This document shows, one piece after another, positions 20,006 through 33,022 of a DNA stretch of 64,000 nt. The notes under the pieces are model-generated. The model saw only the letters and a program-made list of their open reading frames with translations. It was not told the origin of the DNA and searched no databases. The stretch is from Mortierella alpina (taxonomy: Eukaryota; Mortierellomycota; Mortierellomycetes; Mortierellales; Mortierellaceae), in assembly GCA_029449245.1 (NCBI GenBank), contig JANATF010000001.1:1550001-1614000 (forward strand), given 5' to 3'. Position 1 is the first letter of the stretch, and each line of letters opens with the position of its first letter. The translations under genes were made by a program, and so were the position numbers.

Positions 20006-23000
20006 ATGGAAATCCACCTGACGGAGGTGCTGGCTGTGGTTCCCTTGGCGCTCATGCTCGCCTCGGGGACCATCGGAGCCCTTGCCTCACGATCCTCCAA
20101 CATCGAGTTAAACCCCTCTGCTGCCCCGCCCGTAGCAGCACAGCTGGCTCGTCGCAAGTCCACGTTTGACTACACCCGCCTCGCTTCCATGGATCCCCAA
20201 GCGCCGTCAACAACGACGGAGACACAGCCCAAGGGCCTAGAGATCAAGATCCGTACCATCTCCCTCCTCCTGCTCTCCTTGATCCCCACGGCCTTGGCAG
20301 TTGTGTCTGTGGTGCTGTCGTTAGATTCTGAATCGGATAGGTCTGCATTCGAGCGCCTCCTTGCACCCGTGGTGACCCTGGTTGGATGGATTGTCGTCCT
20401 GGCGGTGCTCTTTGCCGTCATCACCCACCGCGTCCGCTTTTCGTCTGCTATACAGTCCCTACAATGGTTTTACTCCAGCGCACTTGCTGTGCTGATCTAC
20501 GAGCTCTGGAACCGGATCGACCTAATCCTGGAGGGCGTCAGCAAGTACCACTTGGATACGTGGCTCTTCTTCGCAGGCTTGCTGACTGTCCTGTTGGTGT
20601 GGGCGATCGCTCTGACCATGCCTGCGGAACTCGACCTGGACTTTGTGCATCAGTATGGATACGGGTATTCTTCTGTAAGTTCATGCTTTTACGCCATCGT
20701 TCGCTATTGAGCCATGATGATGATAATGACCTTCCTGACCGTTACGAGTGGTTATAATTGATCATCGTTCTTGTTTCATCGACGGTGCACTGTCACTAGC
20801 CCGAGCATGAAATGAGCCCCGAGGCGTATGCATCGTACATGTCATGGCTGTTCTTCTCCTGGTTCAACAGCGTGATCAAGCTCGGCTCCTCAAAGACCCT
20901 CAACCTTTCTGATCTCCCCGAGCTGCTGCCCCAGCTGCGGGCTCGGGTGGTGTGGTCCCAATTCCAGATGTTCCAGAACTTCAGGTATGAAGTACAGATG
21001 CATTGCACCTGCTCCTCTGATTTCCCCCTCCGACTCTTTTTTCCGCCCCCTCGCACCTCCCTCGCCCTCCCCTTCACACGCAACTTCGCTCTTCGATTTT
21101 GCCATCGGATCTATTCTTCCTTTTTCGGGTGCCTGTTGCGACGTGGCACCCTATGTGCGCGCTGCCTCGTGTTACGTAAAAAACATCGCCGGCAGAAATA
21201 TCCTTTTCAGTGCCTGTGTCCGGATAAACACCTCTTCCTTCTTGTCCTGACTAACCGCTTGTACACTCCACGAACACCCACGCACGACATGATAGAGCAT
21301 CGGCCTCCCTCCTCAAGCGTGTGCTATTGTTTAACATCGTCAGCTTCTTTTGGCAGTTTACGTTTGTGGTCATCTCAACATGCCTCGACTTCTCGGTTCC
21401 CTACTTCCTTCGATTGTTCCTAAAGTACATCAAGGACCCTTCTGTCCCTCCCAAGATGGCCTACCTCTATGTCATCCTGATCTTTGTGGCTCAGGTGTCG
21501 CGGTCCTTGGTGCAGTCGCAAATGTTCTACATGGGCCGCAAAATCAATGTCTCTATGATGGCCCTCTTGAATGCCGAGATCTATGCAAAGACGTTGACCC
21601 GACGCGACATGAGCGGATTAGTTGATAAAAAGAACAAGGACGTCAAGGAAAGCAAGGATGGAGGCGGAAAGGGCAAGGGCAAAGGCAAGGACAAGGAGAG
21701 CAAGGACAGTGCGCCCGCTAGCGCTGGAAAGGTCGTCAACCTCATGTCGACAGACACTGTCCGTGTTTCGGGCGTTTGCAACTTTTGGCACATTGGAGTC
21801 TCTTCACCCATTGGAATCGTCCTTGGTACATATCTGTTGTACGACCTCCTTGGCTGGAGCTCGCTCGTGGGCATGTCCATTCTCGTCATCTCCATCCCTG
21901 TGAACAAGGCTGTCAGAAAGAGATATGCCAAGGGACAACGAGAATTGTCAAGTGCTCGTGATGATCGTGTCACTTTGATGGGCGAGGTTAGTCAACATGT
22001 TCTGCGTGCGCGGAAGGCATGATGGCCAAGAAAGGCACCGACGCAGCTTGCTAATTGATACCTTTTCTTTAATATTAGTTGATTGCCGGAATTCGCATGA
22101 TCAAATTCTTTGCTTGGGAGCTGTCTTTTAGCGAAAAGGTTTTGAAGGCGAGAGAAATCGAGCTCAAAAAGCTTGTCAATGGTGAGTATGGCTCAGTAGG
22201 TCCGCAAGTTTTGATCTCCACAGTCAAGGGCAGGATGTACGTACTGACAGATGCTTTTTTTTTTTTTTTTTTTTTTTTTTTGCAGTTTACAAGAATACCA
22301 TCCTATTCCAGCTGGTTTGGTTCTCATCTCCACTTTTGGTCACCATCTCGAGTTTCTTCTGCTATGCCAAGATCCAGCAAGGACAGTTCACGCCCGATGT
22401 CGCCTTTACCGCTATGGTTCTTTTCACCCGCCTAAAAGCCCCGCTAAATGGTCTTCCTGCTGTGTACATGGCTCTCACCAATGCCAGTGTCAGTTTGGCA
22501 CGTATCTCCGAGTATCTGGATGAGCCCAACATCAAGGATGTGTTTGTGAACGGACTGAAGAGGCCCAATGGCGCACCTGAAATCGGAATGAAGGACTTGA
22601 ACGCTCAGTGGTGGACCTCGGAGAGTGCCAAGACCCCGGCGGCAAATGCTGATGAGACAACAGAGCCTCGCACCGAGGACACGGATCAATTCATTTTGCG
22701 CAACATCAACGTTTCCTTCCCTGTTGGCGATCTCTCGATTGTTTGTGGACCAACAGGAAGTGGAAAGTCCTCTCTATTGCTGGCCATGCTTGGAGAAATG
22801 GATATTCTGACAGGACAGATTTATTTGCCCAGGAGATCGCTCGATGGATCCAAGGAGTTTGACCCCGAAACTGGACTGCTAAAAGATGGAGTCGCCTATG
22901 TTTCTCAGCAGGCTTGGCTTCAAAACGCCAGTATCCGCGACAACATCTTGTTCGGCAGCAAGTATGAAGAAGAGCGATACGAGCAAGTCATCGAAGTCTG

Positions 23001-25764
23001 CGCTCTGAAGCGTGATCTTGAGATCCTTGAGTTTGGTGACAAAACGGAGATCGGCGAGCGTGGTATCACCTTATCAGGAGGCCAGAAGCAGCGCGTATCT
23101 CTCGCTCGCGCCATCTACTCTCGATCTCGCCATGTGCTTTTGGACGACTGTCTTTCTGCGGTGGATGCCCATACAGCAGAACATATCCACGCCAAGTGCC
23201 TGACGGGACCGATCATGAAGAACAGAACGTGTATTTTGGTCACCCATCACGTCCGGCTTTGTATCCCCACGGCCAAACACATTGTTTTGATGAACAATGG
23301 ACAGATTACTCTTCAGGGATCAGTACAACAACTCCGTGAACAAGGAACTCTTGGCCAGGTGCTAGAGGAGGATGAGGAACCCAGTCCCGATTCATCTGAC
23401 AACGAGACGGTCGCAGAAAACGATCTTGGATCGTCGTCCACCATTACCAACAAGCCCAAGGCTCTCCGCCGCAAATCGACTGCCAAGGATCTTAATGCTG
23501 TGGAGCAGCCAGCTGCGCCTGCCAAGGACGCACAAAAGTTGATTCAGGAGGAGACGCGCGAAGAGGGTCGCGTCAAATGGTCAATCTATATGGTCTATGC
23601 ATCTGCTGCCGGTGGTATCTTGTTTTGGTTCACCCTCATGGTAGCCTTTGCCGTGACGCGTTCGATTGAGGTCTCTGAATCCCTATGGGTGCGTGAGTGG
23701 GCCAACTCATACGCACCCGAGACAGTGTTTGGCAAGTTTATGTTTTCAAGCATCGCCTCAGCAATGGGATTCTCGACGAAACATCTCGCCACCTCACCCA
23801 TTTACTCGGACACTCAAGGATTCGACAGCTTGCCTGGGTTCTACGACCCGGCTCTATCGGTGACGAACAAGACCTTGTCGGTCATGGGTCTAGGCTCCGA
23901 ATACGTCATGGGTACCCCCGACAAACACAGCACCAACTACTATCTGTTTATCTACGCCGTGATTTCAATCGGCGCCAGTCTTGCGCATATCGTACAGACA
24001 ATGATTGTGCTTTTTGGATCCCTTCGCGCTGCAAGGCTGCTTTACAAGAAATTGCTCATGGCTGTCGTCCGAGCCCCTCTCCGTTTCTTTGACACAACGC
24101 CTGTCGGACGCATCAGTAAGTGAAAGCGGTTGTGAGTTCGTCATGGCTTCATTTTTGATGTCACAATCTAACCCTTTTGACGTATTGTCCCTGCTGCTAT
24201 AGTGAACCGTTTCTCGAAGGACTTTGAGACTGTGGATGGTTCGATCGCCAATAACTGTGCCCAGCTTTTGTCGCTCATTATGTCCGTCAGTTCGATCATC
24301 ATTGTCCTGGCCTACATCACGCCGTTGTTTGTCGTCGTCGCAGCGCTGATTTCGGTTGCTTACTTGGCTGTCGGAAGGAAGTACATCAGCTCGTCTAGAG
24401 AGCTCAAGCGCCTGCACTCTGTCTCTCGATCACCCATTTACTCCATGTTTGGAGAGACCCTTGCGGGCGTTGCGACGATTCGTGCATTCAGTGAGCAGAG
24501 CAGATTTATGGGCGATCTTTTGGTCAAGATTGACGACAGCAACAGACCCTTCTACTTTCTCTGGATTGCCAACCGCTGGCTGTCTGTTCGCTCTGACTCG
24601 ATTGGTGGTGTTGTCGCTCTGTCATCGGGTATCTTTATCCTCATGAACCCGATTGGAATTGATGCCGGAACCGCAGGTCTGGCTTTGACGTATGCGCTGG
24701 AGTTTGTGGCGTTGGTCAACTTTTTGGTCCGCGAGTACACAGAGATTGAGATGGAACTGAATGCGATTGAGCGCATTACAGAATACACGGTCATGGCACA
24801 GGAACCCCCAGCTGTGATTGAAGGTCGCAGGCCGCCAGCCGCCTGGCCCACCAGTGGAAGCATCGAGGTCAAGGATCTGGAACTGAAGTACGCACCCGAT
24901 CTGGAAACAGTCTTGAAGGGTATTTCATTCACGGTCGAATCTCGTCAAAAGATTGGTGTGGTTGGAAGAACAGGATCTGGAAAGAGTACATTGGCGCTAT
25001 CGCTGTTCCGCTTTGTCGAGCCCGTCGCAGGAAGCATTCACATCGACGGCCTCAACATTTGCGATATTGGACTGGACGACTTGCGCTCTCGACTCACCAT
25101 TATTCCTCAGGACCCAATGCTCTTTACTGGCACGATCCGCTCCAACTTGGACCCGTTCAGTGACCATGTCGATGGCGAACTTTGGGAGGCACTTCAGCGT
25201 GTGCATTTGGTCAGCAGCGGTCAGGACTCTTTAGCCAACAGCGACAATGAAGGCGACAACAGCAATGGCAGCAATGTGGGATCGGCTTCGTCATCCACTG
25301 CTGCAGCGGTATCAACGGCGGCCGTTGGTGGTGGAAAGACACACATTTCGTTTTCGAGCCTCGATAACCCTGTGAGTGAGGGAGGCTCCAACTTTTCGCA
25401 GGGTCAACGGCAATTGCTCTGCATGGCGCGTGCGCTGCTGAGGAACTCCAAGATCATTGTGATGGACGAGGCAACTGCATCTGTGGACTTTGCGACGGAC
25501 AAGGCGATCCAGTCGGCGATCCAGCAAGAGTTTGAGAACTCGACGGTGATTTGTATTGCTCATCGGTTGAACACGATTATTCTGTACGACAAGGTGTTGG
25601 TGTTGGATCACGGCGAGGTTCTAGAGTATGACACGCCGGCAGCCCTGCTGGATAATAGCCAGGGCAAGAAGACGCATTTCCGAGAGATGTGCGAGCGGTC
25701 CGGAGAACTGGATGTGCTGCTTGAGATGGTGCGGGCCGCCGAGGCCAAGAAGCGCGCGGCTTAA
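20006..25764 (+). CDS. ABC transporter, ABCC (MRP/YOR1-type) full transporter
   Basis: Exons 20006-20674, 20800-20984, 21296-21986, 22079-22181, 22286-24115, 24203-25764 (1679 aa). The order is membrane segments, TMD1, NBD1, TMD2, NBD2. NBD1: Walker A GPTGSGKS (~703), signature LSGGQKQR (~811), Walker B LLDDCLSAVD with Asp in place of the catalytic Glu, as usual for ABCC. NBD2: Walker A GRTGSGKST (~1413), a degenerate signature FSQGQRQL (~1557), Walker B VMDEATASVD. ABCC pumps export conjugates and drugs at the plasma or vacuolar membrane using ATP; yeast YOR1 and BPT1 are relatives. Three inserts are unusual: a Lys/Gly/Asp repeat in a TMD1 loop (~residues 387-410), an acidic Ser-rich linker after NBD1, and a Ser/Asn/Gly/Ala-rich insert in NBD2 before the signature. 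Substrate unknown. Confidence 0.92.
22255..22281 (+). repeat. 27-nt poly-T tract in an ABC transporter intron
   Basis: Uninterrupted T run directly before the acceptor TGCAG at 22281-22285; it acts as an extreme polypyrimidine tract and is a likely site of length variation. Confidence 0.9.
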
Positions 25765-25783
25765 AAGGATCTGCACCTCAGAA

Positions 25784-25789
25784 AATAAA
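25784..25789 (+). terminator. Poly(A) signal of the ABC transporter
   Basis: AATAAA 20 bp after the stop codon, in the only 160 bp that separate this gene from the next start codon on the same strand. Confidence 0.5.
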
Positions 25790-25924
25790 ACTTGCCACCA
25801 ATCTTGCATTTACCAGCAAAAAGGTCACAAATTATTGGCGGCGAGTAAACAAAGATTTTTTTTTTTATTGCTAATGCATCTCTTTGTCGACACTGACATC
25901 AACTCAACTGTATACCGACGAACA

Positions 25925-28855
25925 ATGGGCGACACCGACAAGAAGCGGAAGCGCTCCAAGGAGGACAAGGACCTGAAGAAGGGTGAAAAGGCAGCCAAGA
26001 AGACGACACATACTGAGGTTCATGCACTGTCCGACATTGAGCAGGAGGCTCCTCGCAAGAAGGCCAAGAAGGACAAGAAGGATAAGGACAGCATAAAGGA
26101 AAAGAAGGAGAAGAGGGAAACCAAGGAAACTGACGACAAGAAGGAGAAGAAAGAAAAGAAAGAGAAGAAGTCCAAAAAGGACAAGAAGGAAAAAAAGAGC
26201 AAAAAGGAAAAGAAGGACAAGGAGAGGAGCTCGGCGTCAGCGTCAGCTTCGTCTGATCAGAGTGACCACACCACTTCTGACGACAGCTCCATGTCGAGCG
26301 TCTCCAGCCCTGCCTCGAGCCCTAGATCCAGTGAGACGGAACTGAACATCGAACCAATGGAGATCACTGAGGGGCAAAAGGCAACAAAGACCATCGTCGA
26401 GATCGCGGTGCAGGAGACCAAGGCCATGATGGCTGAGAAGGAAGGCAAGAAGAGCAAGAAAGAAAAGAAGGCGAAGCAGGATAAGAAGGACCAAGATGTC
26501 ACCATGTCTGAGCCTACCGCACCCAAAGGTTTGTCATTGCTACGCCTCTAATATTCCTGTTGGAGGGATTTTCAGTTGTGCAGCAACGATTATAACCCAT
26601 TGTGTGTACATATTTTCCTTTTCTTTATAGTCGATGAGAACGGGTTGACCAGGAAGGAGCGCAGGACGTTGAAGATTAAACAGAAGCAGCTCAACAGGAA
26701 GACTGAAGGCGATGGAGCACCTGGATTCGTTCTCAAGACGGGACATGATCTCACCCTCAAGGTAAGGAAGACAAAAGGAGATTAGGGAGTATGGTATCAA
26801 AAAAAAACCTTCTCCCCAGCGATAGACGCCATTCTATATCAGCAACTATATCGTTGAACGAAATTAACCGATCATGTCTCCAATTCTTCTGTGCGTTAGG
26901 ACTTGCGCGACTTGGTCGTATATATTCTCACAGAGACTCCAACTTTGCCTTGGGTCCAAGTTCTCAACAAATTCAAAATCGACAAGGTCCTCATGCTCTA
27001 CGCCTCAGGACTTGACCCCTCCCTCTTCCACATCAACCTCAGATCGCCCGATGCACACAAGCCCATTGCCTGGCCAGGGCGTGCTGCTCAAAAGGGTGGC
27101 CCTGTAACTGAACTGGAGGCGTTGAAGGAACTTCTCCCAGAGATAAACGTGGTCAAGGCTCCAGGAGACAAGTTTAGAATCTTCTCGCCGACAAACACAC
27201 TGTTGAACGTGCCCTTGAGTAACTCAGAGAAGATGAAGAGGGAGAAGGAGAAGCAGAGTACGTGAGACCTGATGCCCGCAATTGCTTGCGAAAGGGACAA
27301 CCGCAGTCGTGTCCAGGCCCGAATCTCCCACGACAACGTTGCTAATGTTGAATGTCTCCCAATGGATAGATAACAAGGCTGCCAAGGAAAAGAAGCCAGA
27401 GAACTATATGTTGTCCCTGGAGGAACTCCGCGAGAGCGACTTCCCTATACCTAGCTATTTGGATTCCAAAGTCTCTGAGCTGCAACCTGGATGGACCGAG
27501 ACCCCTAAGCTACCCAAAACCAGTTTGACACCGCCGCCCAAAATCATGATCGCCATGGATTGTGAGATGGTAAGCACCGTGCACTTTTTTCGGCGTCCCG
27601 TCTATCTTGTCCTTTTGGTACAAGGCCCTGTTTTGCTCCCGGATTCTAATCATTGCTCGCATGTGATATCGCCTTGATGAATAACAGTGTAGAACTGCCA
27701 CTGGGTCAGAGTTGACTCGAGTGACTTTGATTGACCGTAATGGCGCGACTGTCCTGGATGAATTGGTGATGCCTGAGAACCCTATCCTGGACTACCTGAC
27801 GCAGTATTCAGGTATGACAGCAGCACGTCTCGAAGGTGTTACGACCCGATTGGCCGACGTTCAGAAGAAGGTGCAGGAGATTGTGGACTACAACACCATC
27901 CTCGTGGGACACTCTCTCGAAAACGATATGAAAGTGCTCAAGGTAAAGGACCCAATTCAACCCCGTCCAGCGTGATCGAGTATGAAGTTGCGAACCATGG
28001 GAAGCAGTCTGCTAATTCCACCGCCTATTTGTTCCATGTCTCACCAAATAGCTCGCTCATCCTTTCATCGTCGATACGAGTATTCTTTTCCACCACACCC
28101 GAGGACCTCCTTACCGCCCTGGACTGAAGTGGCTAGCTCAAAAATGGCTTTCGCGTCAGATTCAGGCCAACGTTGAACGTGGACACGACTCTGCAGAGGA
28201 TGCTCTCGCCTGTATGGATCTTGTTAAACTCAAGCTGGTAAAACCTCCTGGCTTTGGAGAATATGTCCAGGATCAAGAGTCTCTGTTCTCGAGATTGACA
28301 CGCTTCAACATCCCAAGGACCTCGGCCCTCCTTGACGCTGACGCGTTTGCGGGTCAGTCTGCCACCACGACGATCCGGACGGCTTCTGATCAAGATGTGG
28401 TGGCAGCCATTCCTGAGGCCATCCAGAAGCACAACTTTGTGTGGGCTCGGTTAAGAGATGTCGAGATCAACCATGGTAAAGCCCCCACGATTGTCCTGGC
28501 TGAGGGTCAGATGGTGGATACTGGCAGAGCGTCGAAGCTGAGCAGTCGTGATAAGATCCAGGCAACTGAGGAAGAGATCCGCCGGGGCATGCGGTCCATC
28601 GACCAGAGTATGAAGCAGATTATCGAGTCCTTGCCTCCAAGGACGGCAGTCATTGTGACCAGTGGCCAGGGTGATCATCGGGAGGTGTCCGAGATGCAGC
28701 ACCGGCAGAAGGTGTTTACGGACCTGTTCAAGACCAAGGATTTGTCCGAGATTCCTGAAGAGGACCAGTTCTTGGAGGCGGACGAGCAGAAACTAGCAGA
28801 GGCGGTCGAGAAGGCGAAGAGTGGAGTGTGCTTCTTGATGGTTAAAGGAGAATAA
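25925..28855 (+). CDS. REX1: RNA exonuclease 1 (Rex1/REXO1 family)
   Basis: Exons 25925-26528, 26631-26761, 26900-27257, 27370-27569, 27688-27942, 28052-28855 (783 aa). The first ~200 residues are almost only Lys, Glu, Asp and Ser (KKEKKEKK-type), a nuclear/nucleolar localisation region. The DEDDh exonuclease domain begins at MAMDCEM (~425; D and E of motif I), continues with RVTLID and DYNTILVGHSLENDM (motif II Asp), DTSILFHH, and ends with HDSAEDALACMDL (motif III His and Asp). Rex1 is a 3'-5' exonuclease that trims 5S rRNA, tRNA and other nuclear RNAs. The C-terminal ~250 residues (EAIQKHNFVWARLRDVEIN) resemble the extra domain in fungal Rex1. All metal-binding residues are present. Confidence 0.92.
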
Positions 28856-29578
28856 TCATAATAAAAAAAGGCAACCTTTGCGTGAAGGATGATGCCGAGC
28901 TCCCTAACACATCCCCATGTCCCGATGTGCTCTCACTCGCTCGCTCCTTTTCTCTCTCCTCGTGTTTTGCTTTGTAGAACTGGTATTAATGCCACACTCC
29001 CTAGGAGAAAGAAAGAAGGAGTAGAAGATGAAGGGGAATGTATCTTCACCCTTTTTTCGTTTTTTTACTCTTTCACCTCAGCTCCCTGTTCGGTCAACAA
29101 AAAAAGGGGGAGGAAACAAAGTCTGTAGAAAATCAATGGCAAGCGTTGAGAACAACGCGTCAATCTCGGTCACCTTGTAAATACATACAGGGAACGAGAA
29201 AGGGGAACAAGGAGACAGGGAAGAGAACGAGGATAGCTAATAGATCGAGAAGCAGTGAGGGTGAAGTAGGGAAAAGAGAGGGGTCGATGTGGTGCGCTGG
29301 CCCAATGGATGTTTGACACCAAGTCAGTAGTAGCAAATAAAAAAATGGCCTTGCAGAGTGAGAATACACTTGGTTAAATGGCGCGCGTACTCAAAACTGA
29401 GAGTGGTGTAGGCGACACCGCTATGTTCATTTTCATACAAAAGGAATGGGACTCTCAGCTCATCCCCCCGAAGCTCCTGTTCTTCTGCTTGCCTCTCACG
29501 TCTCTCGCCATCACTCCGCCCCGACTCGTCGCCTATTAATTCTCGACACACACAGTAACTTACCGTAGTACACACAGA
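28856..29578. other. Intergenic between REX1 and PDI
   Basis: No coding or RNA gene recognised. It contains an A-rich 3' end just after the REX1 stop and A/G-rich purine tracts around 28990-29280. The PDI promoter should lie in the last ~300 bp. Confidence 0.4.
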
Positions 29579-31795
29579 ATGCGCATCTCTGCTGCCATCG
29601 CGTTGGTCTCTTTGGCCACGACAGCCATGCTGGCTCATGCTTCGGACGTGCTCAGTTTGACCGGAGAAACGTTCAAGACCTCGGTTTCGCCTGAGCAGAA
29701 GCTTATCCTCGTGGACTTTTACGCGCCGTGGTGCGGACACTGCCAGAATCTCGGTAAGAGTTCATACATATCTCTCTCAAAGCTGCAGAGATGCCTTCCC
29801 TTGCGCGATGAAGCTAAGGCTAGCAATGGTGCTAAAAAGAAGGCAACTTCTAACGTACTCCATTCTATTGTCCGCAATGCTGATCATCATTGATACTTTC
29901 AGAGCCGGAATACGAGGCCGCCGCAACACAGCTGAAGGAGGTCGGTGTTCCTTTGGCAAAAGTTGACTGCACGGTTGAAAAGGACCTATGCAAACAGTAC
30001 GAAGTTACTGGTTACCCAACACTCAAAGTCTTCAAGTATGTACCCGCTTCTGCTTGTCCTCGGCTCTTCTTGCCAACGGAATGAACTCGCTTTAAAATGA
30101 TAGGTGGTTCGAGTTCAGAGGGAGGGAGGGAGACTCGGAGAGTGTATCAAACTCGAGAGTCCTCACCCCTTTTCCTTGCCATAACGCAAAATAAGAACCT
30201 GTCTTTCTCACACTCCTATTCCATTTTTCATCACCCACTTCAGAGAAGGCGTACCTAAGGACTACAAAGGCCCCCGCAAGACTGACGGCATCGTCTCATA
30301 CCTGAAGAAGCATGCCGCACCTGCCGTCACCGAGCTCACGGCCGAGTCCATGCCCGCCTTTGCTGCGTCTGAACGTGTTGTGGTCGTTGCCGTTCTTCCC
30401 AAGGAGAGTCCCATGCGCGCCGAGGTCGAAAAGATTGCCAACTTTTACCGCGATGACTTTATCTTTGGTGTGGTGGAGGAACACCCCGACGTCAAGGCCC
30501 CCGGCGTGGTTCTCTACAAGAAGTTTGATGAGGGCAAAAACATCCTCGAAGGCGACTTTACGGACTCGAGACTGGTTAACTTTGTGCGAACCAACTGTCT
30601 TCCCGTGATTGACGAGATTGGGCCTACCAACTATGCACACTATATGGATGCGAACACACCGCTTGCGTATTTGTTCTTTGGCAATGCTGAAGATAAGACC
30701 AAGTATAGTGCTGACCTTGAGGCTTTGGCCAAGGAGATGAAGGGCAAGCTCAACTTTGTCTTCATCGACGGCGCCAAGTACGGTGCCCACGCCACCAATG
30801 TGGGACTCGAGGCCAACAAGTGGCCGGCGTTTGCGGTCCAGGACGTCAACACGGCCGAGAAGTTCCCGTTGGACCAGAACTCGGACCAGCCTCTCTCGAT
30901 GGAAAGGATCCGCCAGCACGCGAACGATGTTATTGCGGGCATGTACAAGGCCAAGGTCAAGTCCGAGGCCATTCCCGAGGCCAACGATGGCCCTGTCAAG
31001 GTTGTGGTTGGCCACACGTACACTGAAATCGTCGAGAATATGGATCATGATGTCCTCATTGAGTACTATGCTCCTTGGTGCGGCTTCTGCAAGTCGTTGG
31101 CTCCTATCTATGACGAGCTTGGAGCGCTCTACAAGGGCTCAAGCATTGTGATTGCCAAGATCGACGCCACCGCCAATGATCTTCCCAAGACCTTGCCCTT
31201 TACTATTCCTGGATACCCTACCATCAAGTTCCGCAAAGCCGGATCCGCCGAGTATATGGACTATAGTGGCGAGCGGACCACAGATTCGTTCGTCCGCTTC
31301 TTGAAAAAGAACGCTGTCAACCAGGTTGAGGTCGCGTACGAACCCCCACTGCGGTCCGAGAACGCCCCAGAGACGAATGATGGTCCTGTCAAGATCGTGG
31401 TGGCGGCCACGTATAAGGAGATTGTGGAAGACAAGAACAAGGATGTGATGATCGAGTTTTATGCACCTTGGTGTGGATTCTGCAAGAGGCTGGCTCCTGT
31501 TTATGAGGAGGTCGGCAAGGCCTGTAAGGAATCGAATATTGTGATCGCCAAGTTTGATGCGACCGCCAATGACCTGCCAAATCTGCCGTTCGAAGTCAGT
31601 GGATACCCGACCATCAAGTTCCGTAAGGCGGGATCGACTGAATATATCGACTACAATGGCGAGCGCACCAAAGAGGCCATTATGGAGTTCTTGTCAAAAC
31701 ACGCCGTTAACAAGTTGGAGATCCCCAAGACTGAAGAGGCCAACAACGAAACCAAGATGGATGCTACTGAAGATCAGAAGCACGATGAGCTGTAG
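29579..31795 (+). CDS. Protein disulfide isomerase with three redox-active thioredoxin domains
   Basis: Exons 29579-29753, 29903-30035, 30244-31795 (619 aa). A signal peptide ([20 protein letters not shown]) and a C-terminal HDEL place it in the endoplasmic reticulum lumen. Domain order is a-b-b'-a'-a'': active sites WCGHC at ~53, WCGFC at ~381 and WCGFC at ~513. The last two domains are a tandem duplication (both [18 protein letters not shown] followed by LAPIY/LAPVY, ATANDLP and [12 protein letters not shown]). The enzyme forms and rearranges disulfides in secretory proteins. Canonical PDI has two active sites and ~500 residues; the extra a-type domain and the CGFC motif, expected to change redox potential, are unusual. 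Linkers before each duplicated domain are also alike ([16 protein letters not shown]). Confidence 0.95.
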
Positions 31796-31864
31796 GAAAG
31801 GGGGGGTTATTGGGAGTTGGGGTTGGTATGTATATTCGTGAGGCTGAGCATCAAGCAATTGTAA

Positions 31865-31870
31865 AATAAA
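31865..31870 (+). terminator. Poly(A) signal of the PDI gene
   Basis: AATAAA 70 bp after the PDI stop codon. The convergent TAF9 gene ends at 32007. Confidence 0.5.
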
Positions 31871-32006
31871 GCAACTTTGGCGCCTGCACGGCTCATCATC
31901 GTCAATGAGTGAGTGTGGAGTATCTCTTGCAAGGCATTTTGTGCTGCTTTGTTTCGTTTCGTTTATTGTACAAAAGACGGCTGATGGATACGGCTTCTTC
32001 CACGTT

Positions 32007-33022
32007 CTATTCATCGTAGTCCTCCTCCTCGTCCGCTCGCTTACGCTTCCAGAGCTCATGGTTAGCCATGTTTTGTTGGTTCTGAGAGAGCGGCTCCTGC
32101 ATAGCCTCCTTCATCTCCTCGTCCGAGTCCTCTTCATCCTCCTTGACCTTGAACAATGATGGTGGCTCCTCCACCTTGATATCTGCTGTTGTCGTGTCCT
32201 TGAGTCCGTTCTGTGATGCTCGTGGTGGTAGCTAAGAAAAGTCCGAGGACACATTAACCATCGGAGAGCGGTAAACACGCATATCAAGGCTTGTTTTCTT
32301 CATGTCAGCGAGATAAATAACTCAGTCATACCTCAGGGATAAGCTGAAAATTGACTGTAGTCAGGCAGTGGCGTTCGTGTGGGAGGCGGATTCCGTACTT
32401 TTCGGGGATCAAGGGCAATGGAACTTTGTTCTTCTCCTCCGCAAGTTCAAGGAGGAACTAAAAAAAAAGCGTGAAAACAATCGAACTTATCAATGTCGAT
32501 TGTTTATGCATGCTGAATTCAACGTAATATGCTGCCGACGCCGCGCTCTTACCTCCTTTGGCGGTGGTGCTGTGAAAGAATGGTTGACTCTGCCCTGAAT
32601 CGCCAACCTCACATCATCCAGTCCGACCTCAGTTCGTCCTGCGTGCTCCGAGTAAAGCAATGCGTCCTGAAAAACATCTGTAGTGTAACCTAGATATGAC
32701 ATATGAACAAGTCCAGAACATATTGAGTGCCTCCGTGCTTGCTAATGCAGTGTATCCAACTATGGAAGTAGAACATGGAACATACGGTGGGCGAACTCGA
32801 GTAGTTGGTGTATGACTTTTTGTTCTGCATCCTCGACCGAAAGAGACTGTAGAATCAGCGAAATGACTACAATTCGACACGTAAAGAGGATCGTTTGAGA
32901 TGAGTAGCTCCTGGATCACACTGCTGTTGCTTGACTGATCGCGCATGCCTGATAAGCGAGATCCCTAACGCGGCTCTCTATGCCATACCCTTTGCATCTC
33001 TTGGCTGTGGTGTCTGTGTCAT
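32007..33022 (-). CDS. TAF9: Transcription initiation factor TFIID subunit TAF9
   Basis: Exons in coding order 33022-32989, 32866-32786, 32689-32553, 32457-32332, 32231-32007 (200 aa). The short first exon encodes MTQTPQPRDAK. Splicing with GTATGG and TTGTAG joins it to VISLILQSLSVEDAEQK, then HQLLEFAHRYTTDVFQDALLYSEHAG, the TAF9 histone fold (~residues 7-75). It is followed by TEVGLDDVRLAIQ and the conserved FLLELAEEKN, PLPLIPEKYG and LPHERHCLT. TAF9 pairs with TAF6 through this fold in TFIID and SAGA at RNA polymerase II promoters. The C-terminal tail is acidic, ending DEEEDYDE. The start is supported by the PRDA-V-I motif found at the beginning of TAF9 proteins. Confidence 0.93.

Noticed and set aside
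26020-26494. Phe/Ser/Leu-rich minus-strand frames opposite the REX1 N-terminus
   Set aside because: Complement of Lys/Glu-rich codons (AAG/GAG read backwards as CTT/CTC); a composition artefact.
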